The notes: generated from the letters alone by a model not told the origin. Shown: positions 22,322 to 34,841, counted from the stretch's first letter. The stretch: 64,000 nt of DNA from Erythroxylum novogranatense (GCA_029891385.1 CM057229.1:4217001-4281000); one strand, 5' to 3'. Numbers and translations are program-made.

Positions 22322-23394
22322 TGAAACACCAAAGTGATTAATAATTTTACAGACTATAAATCACACAAACGCAAAATAGTAAAGACACCGATGTTTGGTA
22401 ATGCAGTTCGGTACACTTTGTCTACGTCTGCTCTATCCAAATTTTAATAACTTTCACGAAAGTCTGATAGATTTCTCGGCGCTTCTTCGAAATGACACCA
22501 CTCAACCTCGACACTATCCTCAACCTCACTACCGTGAAGAATTCACTGCAATAAGACGATCGCTTCGCATTAACCTCAATGAAGATTTTCTCAACAATAT
22601 TTGATAATAAAGATGAGAAATAAACAACTCAAGTGATTAAAATAACTAGAAACAAAAACAATAATACACTTGAGATAAAAAGAACAACTTTCCAATAAGT
22701 TCCGCTCCACTAAAATAGATCTAGAAGTTGTCACAACAATAATCAATCCAACCGTGAGCCACTCCACAAGGTTGACAGTCCAACATGAAATCACAACGTG
22801 TATTTTCCAACACCCAATACATTCACCACGGCTGATTGCAGAATATCTGAAGACAAACCAACTTCATTTGCAAATTACGATTCACTACGCTCCAGCTTAG
22901 CTGATCAACTTCGTTGTTCTCTCGAGTGGTAAGACTAAAAGATAAAACATGTGGGCCATCAGCTACTAGTGCTTTTCCAAGACAAGAGAATGGTACTTCA
23001 TCTTCAGTGGGACATAGGTAGCACCTTACATATAAAACCCATGCACTAAAAAAAAACTCGGTTGCCGCACTCCACCTATTCTTATGTAACTCACTCTTGT
23101 ATATTCAACAAAACCTAGAGATATAAGAAGATGTTTTTCCGCAAAACCGCCTGCTAGGTTTTTTACAAATTAACATGTAGTATTAGACTTCTCCTTGAAA
23201 TCAAACAAGTGGGCCATGTACATGTAACATGAACTCAACTCAAAAGTCCAATAAACAAAGTCATCTTGTCAAAAGTCCAATAAACAAATCACAACAACCC
23301 ATCTTTATCAATCCAATTAATAATTGAAATTTTCTTATATGTCTAATTTAAAATGTCAAAATTAAACAAAGAATATATAAAATATATTCTAACA
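22322..23394 (-). repeat. 3' LTR of the gag-only copia element
   Basis: 1,073 bp, starting on the plus strand with TGAAACACCAAAG and ending ATATATTCTAACA. On the minus strand it starts TGTTAGAATATA directly after the purine tract aaaaagggagaga (complement of 23395-23408). Clearly the same sequence as 33697-34779, with a more diverged patch near 22430-22540. Confidence 0.9.
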
Positions 23395-24118
23395 ATCTCT
23401 CCCTTTTTGACATTTTTGTCACAAATACGAAACTCCTTCTAAACAACATAATTGGACATATAACCATCAAATACACAAATCATATGACAAATACTCCCCC
23501 TTAATCAAACATCAAGTGTATCCAATCATCCAAGTGTATCCAATCATTCAAATATCTCCCCCTTGGGACAAAAAGATGCCAAAAAGCATAACGAACAGTC
23601 ACGCATATACTTTAAAATCTCCCCCTAAATGTAGCATTCACCATAAACAAAGTGATGTATCCTCCTTGGGAAAAAAACATAATCATAATAATCACCAGAT
23701 GCAGCGGAAGAATCAAAGCAAGCCAATGAGACAATTTACCACCATTCAAAACACTAAGAGATATGCCCGAGAGAGATCCATTCCGATGAGAGAGCCAAAG
23801 AGACTTCGGTAGAGCAAAATAGAAGTCACTAATCAAACTACTAAAAAATAAGACGTCAATAGCAACATAAAACTAAAGAACAAAAAAATATTTTCTTTTC
23901 CCTTTCTTTTGTTTTTTTTTATGTTTTTTAACAACACAAAAAATTACTTCAAAAATATAAAGCACATTGTCCCTGTCCCCCTCGAAGAATCTCAAACCTG
24001 GACTTACTCTTTAGCTCAAATGAAGATGTATAACATGAGTTTCCTGTAAGTTCTTGATAATCAACCATTTTTCCATCTCTTGTTTTTTTTTTCTTTCGCT
24101 CACATCTCCAATAAAATT
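23395..24118 (-). other. Non-coding tail of the gag-only copia element
   Basis: Sequence between the end of gag and the 3' LTR. It holds no pol domain. It includes the purine tract next to the LTR and the T/A-rich run at 23880-23935. The same stretch, in the same relative place, is found at about 37440-38157 of the second copy (for example the shared phrase for 'cccaagggggag'). Confidence 0.7.
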
Positions 24119-24556
24119 TTATGCTAGATGATTACTTCGAATTCTAGATAAAGAATCTCGATTCAAATCAGCTTTCATTGTTTTAGTTGGTTCATCATCC
24201 GAAGTAACTGAAAATTCTTCAGTTTCAGCAGTAACTAATTGCAAATCTGGGCATTTTCTTATTTTTCCTTTACTACATTTTTGTGCTTGTACTTGACCCT
24301 TTCTAATCCAAGCTTGCTTCAAAACCATGGGATGCTGCTGGAAATTTAATGAAGAGTGTCTAGATTTTTTATTTTGACCCCTTTGAAATATCATTTGTAA
24401 CATCTTGTAGCATCTCGGCCTTATATGCCCGATAACTCCGCAAAAATGACACGTTGGTACAAATCTTCGATTCTTCCTCGAAGTTTCTTCTTGGAAAGAT
24501 TTGGATATGTCATCTTTCTTCTCATTCACTTTAGAACACTGGCCTTTATAGCTTAT
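24119..24556 (-). pseudogene. Copia gag, C-terminal part with second knuckle
   Basis: Contains TCHFCGVIGHIRPRCYK, an intact C-x2-C-x4-H-x4-C pattern that in full-length plant copia polyproteins precedes the protease. Coding then runs on to about 24119 through basic and acidic stretches. The protease and the rest of pol do not follow. The part beyond 24557 on the other side of the nested gypsy-type element is the directly preceding coding sequence (30750 onward). Confidence 0.8.
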
Positions 24557-26334
24557 TGATGGCGTGTCAAACCAACAAAAATAAATTCCTACTCTAGAAC
24601 ACTTAAGCGAGTAAAGTGATGAATAGGGTCGAACCACAGAGACCAATTTAGTAATTGTTTATTTGTGTGAAATCAAAAATAAAAATTAAATAAAAATATA
24701 AAGAGATTTGATTTGGGGATGATTAATTTTAAAACACGAAATCACGCAGGAAGAAATTAAAAATAGGATTGAAAATAATATGAATAATAGCCTAGCCAAG
24801 GTACTCTCCCGTTTGATACCGTAATTCGATCATAGACTCGAGAATATAAATTTCGTTCATTCCTATGGACAAAGTTATAGCAGACCGTGAACAGCACAAA
24901 TCTACCAATCCATTCTTAATTATTCGATAATCCCGAGTAAAGCTCCACAGATTATTACCCTAACCAATTAGACTATTCCCGAGTAAAGCTCAGAATATAA
25001 TCTATGGCAGCGGTAGGTTCTAATGGACCCTCGTCTTAGCCAACAGAATCGGAAAAGCCGCAATCTATTTAGACCAAATTATTTAATCTCATTAATTTCT
25101 TAATTAAAATTAATTCGCCACTCGATAGACAGCAATCACGGATTAACTAATCTATTCGGCAATTTATCATCAAGTCAATCAATTAACAGGCCTCATTAAT
25201 CAACAAACTCAACAATAATAAATCGATCAAGTGCAGAGATTAAATAAACATAAGAAATAAACGAAACAATTAAACCATCGGAGCCTCACGAACTACATGC
25301 ATCAAATGTAACGTACCTTATCGAGATAAAAAACTTAGCCACACAAAATATTATTCTCTATCAACTAAAGCTGAAATTGAAAAATTAAAATTGATATTAA
25401 ACCTTCACCGAAAATTGCTGCCTACCCTGCCCAACACTGCCCAAAGCTTTGTACTGTTCATCGATTTGACGAATAAACCTTGAGGTTTATCGATACATCC
25501 ACCGCGCCTTGTGTTGGGCTGCTCCTCTCACCGTCGTCGCGCTGCGTCTTGCCAAGCGTAATTGCTCCTCTCTCTATTATTGTTGACAAGACCAATAAAC
25601 TTGTTAAAACCCTTCACGCATTTTGCTTTGTGCTTCCACGTTCTGTTGCGCTCCATCTGCGCCAAATACCATAATTCAAGCAAGCAGAGCAGCAGCTCAA
25701 GCCGTAGCCGCCACGTCCGGACAAGTGCAGACCGCAAGGCGACGCGACTTCACGCCTCTGTTGGGCCTCTCCAGTAGCCGCTGCGTGTTGTGTTTCTCCT
25801 CACTTGTGGCTTCTGTCTTTATACTTCATTTATTTCTCCACTCTACTGTGCTTGATTGGACCATTAAGGGTCTCAATCACAAATGTTAAAAACCCTCCAA
25901 GCCTCTATGCTCCACGTTGCGTTTTGGCGTCCAACTTGTTTTCTCTCCAAAACGACGCTGCCTCCTCTTGATTGATTTAATTAACGCTGGCTGCATGCTT
26001 CCAATTATGCTGCGTCGTTTCCTTCCACCAAGAGAGCTGTCCTCATCTCCTTTGTAGCTTCTTGAAACGCAAGCTTATATGTGCTTTGTAATGTTGTTAT
26101 GTCGTTTTTGTACTTCCTTTTTCTTGTCTCTTTTTTTTTCTTGCTCCATAACGACAAGCAAAATTAAATCTTCAGAAAATATCTCAAACGCAGTACTTTT
26201 GACCCATTTTAATTTCTTTGCTCCAAAATTGTACCTAAAATAAAATATGAGTTAAAGTGAGTATTTTAATCATTTTTATATCAATAATCGCTAAGTGAAA
26301 ATAATTAAAAATATCAATAATTAAGCACATATCA
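24557..26334 (-). repeat. 3' LTR of the LARD-like element
   Basis: 1,778 bp, plus-strand start TGATGGCGTGTCAAACC and end AAGCACATATCA. It is matched along its length by 28970-30749 with a few percent visible differences and small indels concentrated near 25490-25760. Short open stretches in that region are not conserved between the two LTRs. Confidence 0.9.
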
Positions 26335-27907
26335 ATTTCCCCCACACTTAGCTTTTGACCGTCCTCGGGCAAAACATCCAAATTAAGTTCAAAGATCCGA
26401 AACATTTACTCAATTCCCATATTTTCCAAGACAATATAATCATAAGTAAAGACGAATAACTTTAAAACATTATAGTAAGAAATCAACATTCTAAGCTTTT
26501 ACTCATGATCAATCATCGTTCAATATCTTCAAAAACTGAGCAATCTAATGGTAGACTTAGAAATGTGTTTAATTAAAATATATCAATGGGTACGCTCAAT
26601 ACCATTCATGAACATGACAATCCACAACTTTGCATATCATTTCATTTCTCTACCACTAATGTTCACATGCAAAATCATGAATCAAAGGACTTTTCAAGGT
26701 TGTAATGTGGGCAAGGGTAAGGTGAGGTAAATTTAGGTCAAGTAGTATGAAAGTCATCAAAGCTAATGAAACAAAGCAACACTCATCAAAAACTGGGTAC
26801 CGTCAGTCATGACAAATGTAACAATTGCATTTCACAACCCCATTCAACTCTCACACACAAACCATATGAAGCATATGTCAATCCGAAACAATCACTCATA
26901 CAATTATCCCAATCAAATCACAAGAGTGAATCTTTTAAGCAAACCTTTACCTCATTTTCAACATACTCAAATGACTCAACCATTACAACTCTAGGAAAAT
27001 GCATGAATCATAAACAACTTTTCAACACATATGCAATTCTTCCTTCATAAATTTATTGTAAACAATTTTTTTTCATTTCTTTTTTTTTCAATTTCTTTTC
27101 TTTCTTTTCTTTTCTCTTTTTTTTCATTTTTTTTCATTTTTTTCATTTTCTTTTCCTTGTAAAAATTAAAAGAAACTACATTAACACGGAGATCTCAAGG
27201 ATAAGACATAAAATAACATCCCAAGATTATAACCAACCCTCACATATATACACCCCCACACTAAGAATTTTGTATATCCACAACCTCAACAATCACAAAT
27301 GTTTCACTAGCTTTATGACTTAGGTAGGACATTTGGTTAAGTTTAAAAGCATAAAATGTGGTTTATACAAAAAGAAAGGTTAAAGCTCAAAGGAGTTTAT
27401 CGAGGGATAAATCATGTCAATAGGGTAGGTCATTTGGCCAATGTAGCTTATGAAAAACAAAGAAGGCCTAATCATATCCATGTTAACGCATGTGATAAAA
27501 ATGTGGTCTTGAATAGAAATTCAACGCAAAATCAGGACGTACATGTCATGAAGGTCACCGGCTTTGTCTACCATTAGTCACTACTCTTTCAAAGATAATG
27601 CATATCGACCAATCACAAGAGCAAAAGTACATGCCAAAGTTGCTATGAAATTCTCTAGTCAATCCACACTCTAATCATGATTATATAATCCCAGAAGCAA
27701 TAGAAAATGAGAAAATGTTTGTTTCATTTGTTTTATTATTTCTCTCATTTTGATTGAAAACTTAAAAACAAGTAAAACAAACAAATTTAAAAACACACAT
27801 GCAAAAAAAAAGTAATGCGAAAATGTAAAGAAAAAAAATTACTTCCCTTGGGTTGCCTCCCAAGAAGCGCCTTTGTTTAGGGTCACCGGCTCGACTCCTT
27901 TTTCTCC
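26335..27907 (-). other. Non-coding internal part of the LARD-like element
   Basis: No pol domain on either strand. It contains a long polypyrimidine run on the plus strand (27061-27160, mostly T with C and A) and, near 27853-27872, the complement of cttgggaggcaacccaag. The same motif follows pol in the gypsy element at about 43337-43352. It ends with the purine tract next to the 3' LTR. Confidence 0.65.
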
Positions 27908-28780
27908 TCACGTGACAAAATTTTGATCTTCGAAAATTACATGCGACTCTTCCACGTGAGGTAGTTCTGGATAGGGCCTCAGTCGATCATCATCCTCCTT
28001 CAGCGTCTTCCCTATCCTCAGCTTCTCAATTTTGACTGAGTCCATACATTCCGAAAATATTTCAAACATCTCCTCACCTTTTTCTTCTTCAGTTAACTCC
28101 TACAATTTGTAATGTAAAGGTAAAGAGTTAGTTTAAAAAATAATTATGGACTCAGTACTTACCTTCGAGCTAAAAGATGTGTTCTTTTCGACTTCGAGCT
28201 CCTTCTTAACTTCTTCAACACAAACAATTTGTTGAGGGTTGACCTCAAAATTCTCAAGCTCCTCATCACTTTGCAAATTTTCAGCACAGACTTCAATTGG
28301 GTACACCTCGGGTTGATAAAGTTGCTCCTCTTTGCTTTGCGATTCTAGGTGATCAAGACGCATTGTCATCTGACCCAATAGGTAATCCGTCGTCTGTTGG
28401 ATTGCTTTCATTTGTTGAATATCCTATTGCAATTGCAAAGTGTTAGCAACATGTTTGTTAACCATTTCTTCTAAAGATGCACCTGAATTATGTTGGCTCT
28501 CCGGATCTTGGGCGCTATAACATGTGTGTTTTGGAAATTGCCCACAATCCTTCTGGAATTGTAAAGTACTCTCCTACAACTGCAACATCAACTCTTTCAG
28601 AGATGGATCGGAGTTGTGATAGGAAGCTTCTGGTCTATACGAGAATTGTTGTGTGCCCTGCAAACTATCATGGAAGCAATTCTGCTGATTATTCCATCCA
28701 TAACAAAAGTTAGGTTGATCAGTCCAAACATTGTTATAGGAATAAGAATATGAATTATAAAAGAAATTACTTCCGTCCAT
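27908..28780 (-). pseudogene. Gag-like open region with a putative 63-bp intron
   Basis: The minus strand starts MDGSNFFYNSYSYSYNN and contains QPNFCYGWNNQQN, resembling the W-x-N-x-PNFSW-x-N segment of gypsy gag proteins. Two TAG stops lie in the frame (about 28574 and 28420). After the second the frame stays open as MKAIQQTTDYLLGQMTMRLD and then an acidic stretch. At 28163 a consensus donor GTAAGTAC occurs, and 63 bp further a TTGTAG acceptor (28100). Joining them keeps phase 0 and continues with ELTEEEKGEEMFEIF to a TGA at 27908. Splicing is inferred only from the signals and the preserved phase. The protein's function is unknown. Confidence 0.5.
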
Positions 28781-28946
28781 ATCGAAAAAAATTTTAACAC
28801 AAAAATATAAAATGAAAAGATCACCAAATAGCAGAAAAGAAATAAATCACGAACAAATATATACAAAACACCAATTAAATTACAAACAAAAACTAAAAAG
28901 AAGAAAAATGATTAGCAACATAAATAAACAAAAACTTAAACATTGG

Positions 28947-28964
28947 TCCCCGGCAACGGCGTTA
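28947..28964 (-). promoter_or_regulatory. Primer-binding site (tRNA-Asp type)
   Basis: The plus strand reads TCCCCGGCAACGGCGTTA, which equals the 3' end of plant tRNA-Asp (..TCCCCGGCAACGGCGCCA) except for two bases. A tRNA-Asp primer is usual for Tat/Athila-type gypsy elements. It lies 5 bp inside the 5' LTR. Confidence 0.85.
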
Positions 28965-28969
28965 AAATT

Positions 28970-30749
28970 TGATGGCGTGTCAAACCAACAAAAATAAATT
29001 CCTATTCCAGAACACTTAAGCGAGTAAAGTGGTGAATAGGGTCGAACCACAGAGACCAATGTAGTAATTGTTTATTTGTGTGAAATCAAAAATAAAAATA
29101 AAATATAAATATAAAGAGATTTGATTTGGGGATGATTAATTTTAAAACACGAAATCACGCAGGAAGAAATTAAAAATAAGATTGAAAATAATATGAATAA
29201 AAGCCTAGCCAAGGTACTCTCCCGTTTGATACCGTAATTCGATCATAGACTCGAGAATATAAATTTCGTTCATTCCTATAGACAAAGTTATAGCAGACCG
29301 TGAACAGCACAAATATACCAATCCATTCTTAATTATTCGATAATCCCGAGTAAAGCTCCACAGATTATTACCCTAACCAATTAGACTATTCCCGAGTAAA
29401 GCTCCGCAAAATATAATCTATGGTAGCGGTAGGTTCTAATGGACCCTCGTCTTAGCCAACAGAATCGGAAAAGTCACAATCTATTTAGACCAAATTATTT
29501 AATCTCATTAATTTCTTAATTAAAATTAATTCGCCACTCGATAGATAGTAATCACGGATTAACTAATCTATTCGGCAATTTATCATCAAGTCAATCAATT
29601 AACAGGCCTCATTAATCAACAAACTCAACAATAATAAATCGATCAAGCACAGAGATTAAATAAACATAAGAAATAAACGAAACAATTAAACCATCGGAGC
29701 CTCACGAACTACATGCATCAAATGTAAAGTACCTTATCTAGATAAAAAAAACTTAGCCACACAAAATATTATTCTCTATTAACTAAAGCTGAAATTGAAA
29801 AATTAAAATTGATATTAAACCTTCACCGAAAATTGCTACCTACTCTGCCCAACACTGCCCAAAGCTTTGTACTGTTCATCGATTTGATGAATAAACCTTG
29901 AGGTTTATCGTCTGTCCACCGCGCACTGTGTTGGAGCTGCTCCTCTCATCGCTGCGTCAGACGCCTTCTGCGTGCCTTTGCTCTCATCTTATTCTTGTTG
30001 ACAAGACCAATAAACTTGTTAAAACCCTTCATGCAACACCTTTGTGCTTCCACGTTCTGTTGCGCTCCATGCGCCGGCGTCAACTACAAGCCCATAGCGG
30101 CAGCGATTGCAAGCCGTAGCCGCCACGTCCAAAAGAAGTCGCAGACCGTAAGGCAGACGCAGCTTCACGCCTACGCTGGGCCTCTCCAACGCTGCCTACG
30201 TGTTGTGTTTCTCCTCACTTGTGACTTCTGTCTTTATACTTCATTTATTTCTCCACTCTACTGTGCTTGATTGGACCATTAAGGGTCTCAATCACAAATG
30301 TTAAAAACCCTCCAAGCCTCTATACTCCACGCTGCGTTTTGGCGTCCAACTTGTTTCCTCTCCAAAACGACGCTGCCTCCTCTTGATTGATTTAATTAAC
30401 GCTGGCTGCATGCTTCCAATTATGCTGCGTCGTTTCCTTCTACCAAGAGAGCTGTCCTCATCTCCTTTGTAGCTTCTTGAAACGCAAGCTTATATGTGTT
30501 TTGTAATGTTGCTATGTCGTTTTTGCACTTCCTTTTTCTTGTCTCTTTTTTTTTCTTGCTCCATAACGACAAGCAAAATTAAATCTTCAGAAAATATCTC
30601 AAACGCAGTACTTTTGACCCACTTTAATTTCTTGGCTCCAAAATTGTACCTAAAATAAAATATGAGTTAAAGTGAGTATTTTAATCATTTTTATATCAAT
30701 AATCGCTAAGTGAAAATAATTAAAAATATCAATAATTAAGCACATATCA
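28970..30749 (-). repeat. 5' LTR of the LARD-like element
   Basis: 1,780-bp direct copy of 24557-26334 with the same termini. Its inner edge adjoins the primer-binding site, which makes it the 5' LTR on the minus strand. Confidence 0.9.
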
Positions 30750-31639
30750 CCTATGCCTTCGAAGTTCCCTTTAACCTTACCGATTTTAATCAACTTATCA
30801 AGTTTTTCGGTGCCTCTATTCAACATCCTCAATCCCTTTTTAGTACTCACCAATTTCATTCTAGCTTCACCAAGCTCATCCGAAGTCAATATCAGCTTCT
30901 TTTCTAATTCTTGTATGGTATTTTTCAGGTAAAGATTCTCTTCTTTCAATCTTTCATTCTTTTTATGCATTTTCATTCATTTTTCTTACAAAGCCTTGTA
31001 ATCCTCATAAATATCCCCATTTTTATCATCAAGATCACTTCTGCCACTGTCATAATCTGATATAGAATCCCGAGCCGAATTGATTTCGAAATTTTCAAAT
31101 TTTCTCCTTGTAGAGCTGTCAGTTACTTCCTTCTCAGTTATTATTAGACAAGTAACTGGACTTTTGCTATGTAATGCAACCAATGCAACATTGTTTGCTA
31201 ATTCTTCTTCACTGCCCAAATCACTTTCAGAATCATTTTCACTCCAAGTGGTTGTGAAAGACTTTCTTTTTTGTTTCTTCAATGTGTTAGCGCATTCGGA
31301 TTGAAGATGTCCAAACCCCTAACATTCATGACACTGAATTCTTCTGGCCTTTCTTTCTCTTTTTTTTTCTTGCTTCCACCTGCAATGCCAATCCTTTGCT
31401 CCTTTCTTGCTTACTTCTTAAGAGATTCATCTCAAAAGTCGTGAGAATGTCGATGACTTTTTCCAATGACAGATTATCAATGTCATGGGCCTCCTCTATT
31501 GCTGCAATTTTCAGAATAAACCTTGGAGGTAGCGATCTAAGCGTTTTCTTGACTAATTTCACGTTGGAGTATTTCTTCCCCAGTTGATGAGCTTGATTGG
31601 CTATGTCTCTCAATCTTTCATGAAAATCTCCAATAGTCT
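30750..31639 (-). pseudogene. Copia gag, middle part with zinc knuckle
   Basis: Coding resumes with FHERLRDIANQAHQLGKKYS and later VIDILTTFEMNLLRSKQERS (UBN2 C-terminal half). A CCHC knuckle C-H-E-C..GFGHLQSEC follows at 31336-31293, but a TAG stop stands inside it. An acidic stretch (SENDSESDLGSEEE) and a coiled-coil-like stretch (ERLKEENLYLKNTIQELEKK, LTSDELGEARMKLVSTKKGL) complete it. At 30750 the gypsy-type element interrupts. Frames shift between the three open pieces. Confidence 0.85.
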
Positions 31640-33203
31640 TGATAGGATTGAACTATCTTATATTTTCTTATGCATTTACATGTGATTTCAATCCTATTTT
31701 TATGATAAAATGCTCAATTTGTGTTCAATTTGTGTTGACTATGAGGTTAGATTTATTGATATATTTTTTAGATCAAAAAGAGAAAATTTTCTAAAGCAAA
31801 TTGGAGCACAATTATTTTTGAAGTTTAAGGCATAATTTATTTAAAAAAAAGAAAAAAAGAAAAAAAAAAGAAGAGTTAGCTGAAAGAAAAAAAAAGAAGA
31901 GTTTGTTGTGCGCTGCGTTTCATGCAGCGTTGCAACGCAACAGCGTTCACGCTGCACAGCGTTTTCTCTAGAAACGCAGGAGGAAGTTTGAAAAACTCTC
32001 ACATTTTAATTGTCTTGTCATAGGGAAAAGGAACAGACGCGGAGGAGAAATAAAAACAAGAAGCGGAGGGCAGAAGAACTTCTTTATGGGCTTGTCAAGG
32101 CCGCCTGAAGGCTTGGAGCAGCTGCGGAGACGTTGGAGAAACTCCAGGAGCTGGCGTGGAAGGCTACGGCTTGGGCTGGAGCGCAGACGCTGGAGCCTGC
32201 ATGGGGAACTACAGAGAAGACAAGGAGCAGCACAGGCGTGGAGAGGAGTTCCAATTTTAATTGTCCAATCGGTGCTACAGTGAACAGTAAGGGAATTTTT
32301 GGTTGGGAATTAAAATAGGACTTGAAGCATTTTATCGGGAAAGATCTATGAAAGGCTAAATATTCTGACGCCGGTTTGGAGGTAAAATCGACGCCGACGA
32401 CCCGGGTTAACTATTTTTTTAATTAGTTTGTTGTTTCTTTCTCTCGTTAGGAATTGATTGTGTTATCCTGCTTTAATTGATTTGGGTATTATGTATGGAT
32501 AATCGAATTTTCGTTATTATTCGGTTATTTGTGTAGGAACCTATTGGGTATTGTGGATTGATGATTTTAATGCGTTCATTAAATTGTCAATTTCAAACCT
32601 ATTGCTAGAATTTCAATTTAATCCGTAATTGTTACGTTGAAATTCATTTGTAGCGACTAATGATTCGTAATCATTAGGGATAACATGACCTAGGTTAAAT
32701 GATCCGAGCTTATGTGGTTGTTGCCTTGATTAATCGGTTTTCCTAATTCGTAATGATATTGCCTAATTAAATCTAGAGATCGTATCCTAGGTTGTTAGGT
32801 GGTTAGGTTTAATTAACGATCGTACCTTGATTAAACACAACCTAAGGGAAAACTTGGGTTAATTTTTAACGCACGATTAATATTTTCTAGGAGAGGTTAA
32901 AGAACAACAAATTAATAAAATGTGCTTAATCAAGGTGTAGGCTGAGATTGAACCGAAGAACCGGGTCCCTACCGAATTCCCCACATTTTTCATTTTATTG
33001 CATGTTTTCTTTAATTTATTTTTATTAGTTAGTTTTATTTTATTTTCATCTTTAAAAATCCAAAACCCCCCCTTTTTCATAAACACTGATTAATTTCATT
33101 TCATAAACTTTACACATACTCTCTGTGGGATCGACCTAGACTCGCCACTGCTATAGTAGTAGTCTAGTTAATTAATTTTGACTAGCGTTACGACGCGCTG
33201 TCA
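31640..33203 (+). mobile_element. Solo gypsy-type LTR with perfect TSD
   Basis: 1,564 bp starting TGATAGGATTGAACTATC and ending CGACGCGCTGTCA, flanked by the perfect 5-bp duplication AGTCT (31635-31639 and 33204-33208). The end region contains ctctgtgggatcgacctaga and 'actgctatagtagtag', the form of Tat/Athila-type LTR 3' ends. Near 31910-31970 it is rich in gcagcgt/cgctgc motifs. It sits in the copia gag frame, which is continuous again after its removal. No internal region remains. Confidence 0.88.
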
Positions 33204-33626
33204 AGTCTCATTCTCATCCATCTTTAGCTCTTCAAACCACACAGCTAATATCTGTAGTTTTGACGATATCACAAATTTAGACCCTTCATGAATAGTCTGC
33301 AACCTGTCCCACACTTCTTTTGCCGTTTCACATGCTGAAATCATTGAGAAGCATCCTTCGTCAACAGCACTTAATATCGCATGTATTGCTTGTGAATTTG
33401 CCAGTGCACCTTCCTCTTCCATTCTTGTCCAGTCTGACGGATCTTTCTGAACTACCTGTCCTTTATCATCAATGACCATTGGATGCATCCAACCATGTAC
33501 TACTGAATACGAGGCTCTCATGCTCTGATCTTGAATAAAAAACTTCATCCGGGATTTCCTTGATGGATAATTTGATCCATCCAATAAAGGAGGTCTGGTG
33601 ATTGATGCACCCTCTCTCGTAGCCAT
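33204..33626 (-). pseudogene. Copia gag, N-terminal part
   Basis: Open minus-strand frame starting ATG at 33626. It reads RPPLLDGSNYPSRKSRMKFF, then WTRMEEEGALANSQAIHAIL, CETAKEVWDRLQTIHEG and SSKLQILAVWFEELKMDENE, the order seen in plant copia gag proteins (DUF4219-like N-terminus followed by UBN2). It starts about 70 bp inside the 5' LTR. At 33203 a solo LTR interrupts it, and the frame resumes at 31639 once the solo LTR and one AGTCT copy are removed. Confidence 0.85.
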
Positions 33627-33678
33627 ATCTGCGAATCTCGAATCTGCACCAACTTGCTACCAAGTTCTGAACTGGTAA

Positions 33679-33694
33679 CCTGTCTCTGATACCA
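33679..33694 (-). promoter_or_regulatory. Primer-binding site (initiator tRNA-Met type)
   Basis: Two bases inside the 5' LTR the minus strand reads TGGTATCAGAGACAGG, matching the common copia primer-binding site TGGTATCAGAGC-CAGG for initiator tRNA-Met with one difference. This orients the element on the minus strand. Confidence 0.85.
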
Positions 33695-33696
33695 AT

Positions 33697-34779
33697 TGAA
33701 ACACCAAAGTGGTTAATAATTTCGCAGACTATAAATCACACAAACACAAAATAGTAAAGACACCGATGTTTGGTAACACAGTTCGGCACACTTTGCCTAC
33801 GTCTATGGGGCCCTCACCCAGCTTAATAACTTTCACGAAAGTACAATAGATTTACCCAAGGCTTTACTGAGCCGACACCACTCAACCCTTGACACTATCC
33901 ATCAACCTCACTTCCCGTGAAAGAATTCACACCCAATAGTACGACCGTCTCGTACTAACCTCAACAGAGGATTTTCTTAACAATATTTGATAATAAAGAT
34001 AAGAAATAAACAACTCAAGTGATTAAAATAACTAGAAACAAAAACAATAATACACTTGAGATAAAAAGAACAACTTCCCAATAAGTTCCGCTCCACTGAA
34101 ATAGATCTAGAAGTTGTCACAACAATAATCAATCCAACCGTGAGCCACTCCACAAGGTTGACAGTCCAACACGAAATCACAACATGTATTTTCCAACACC
34201 CAATACATTCACCACGGCTGATTGCAGAATATCTGAAGAGAAATCAACTTAATTTGCAAATTACGAGTCACTACGCTCCAGCTTAGCTGATCAACTTCGT
34301 TGTTCTCTCGAGTGGTAAGACTAAAAGATTAAACATGTGGGCCATTAGCTACTAGTTCTTTTCCAAGACAAGAGAATGGTACTTCATCTTCAATGGGACA
34401 TAGGTAGCACCTTACGTATAAAACCCACGCACTAAAAAATACTTGGTTGCCGCACTCCACCTATTCTTATGTAACTCACTCTTGTATATTCAACAAAACC
34501 TAGAGATATAAGAAGATGTTTTTCTGCAAAACCACCTACTAGGTTTTTTGCAAATTAACATGTAGTATTAGACTTCTCCTTGAAATCAAACAAGTGGGCC
34601 ATGTACATGTAATGTGAACTCAACTCAAAAGTCCAATAAACAAAGCTATCTTGTCAAAAGTCCAATAAACAAATCACAACAACCCATCTTTATCAATCTA
34701 ATTAATAATTGTAATTTTCTTATATGTCCAATTTAAAATGCCAAAATTAAACAAAGAATATATAAAATATATTCTAACT
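33697..34779 (-). repeat. 5' LTR of the gag-only copia element
   Basis: 1,083-bp direct copy of 22322-23394. Its outer end reads TTCTAACT rather than ..AACA, so the terminal dinucleotide has mutated. The neighbouring CCTTT (34780-34784) repeats the left-hand TSD and fixes the boundary. Confidence 0.9.
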
Positions 34780-34841
34780 CCTTTAATCGAAATTTTCTAT
34801 TACCATTCTCAGATGTTATATCGTTATATATATATATATAC

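Larger units (their letters stand above)
24557..30749 (-). mobile_element. Pol-less gypsy-type (LARD-like) element with two LTRs
   Basis: Two LTRs of about 1.78 kb (24557-26334 and 28970-30749) flank 2.6 kb of internal sequence. The flanks CTTAT (24552-24556) and CCTAT (30750-30754) are a 4/5 TSD. The minus strand reads 5' LTR, a tRNA-Asp type PBS, a short gag-like open region, non-coding sequence and a purine tract next to the 3' LTR (complement of cccccacactt at 26340-26350). The PBS type and a post-coding motif cttgggaggcaacccaag (complement, about 27853-27872) place it near Tat/Athila gypsy elements. No protease, RT or integrase is present. It is nested in the copia gag. Confidence 0.88.
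22322..34779 (-). mobile_element. Gag-only copia element (TR-GAG type) with nested insertions
   Basis: Both LTRs (22322-23394 and 33697-34779) are present, with the perfect 5-bp TSD CCTTT at 22317-22321 and 34780-34784. The element reads on the minus strand: 5' LTR, PBS, gag, a non-coding stretch, polypurine tract, 3' LTR. No protease, integrase, RT or RNase H is present. After removal of the nested gypsy-type element (24557-30749) and solo LTR (31640-33203) the core is about 4.7 kb. A gag-only layout with full LTRs is that of the TR-GAG non-autonomous class of plants. It lies in intron 5 of patatin remnant A. Confidence 0.9.

Noticed and set aside
22591..22794. Open stretch reading as a hydrophobic 67-residue protein, also at 33977-34180
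   Set aside because: It is conserved only because it lies in both LTRs of the same copia element; no start context, no similarity.
25480..25889. Several overlapping open stretches of 60-90 codons
   Set aside because: They lie in the LTR of the gypsy-type element, are not conserved in the other LTR copy (29898-30270) and show no domain.
34824..34840. (TA)n run as a promoter TATA region
   Set aside because: It lies directly inside the intron behind the exon 5 donor of patatin remnant A and is best seen as a small microsatellite.
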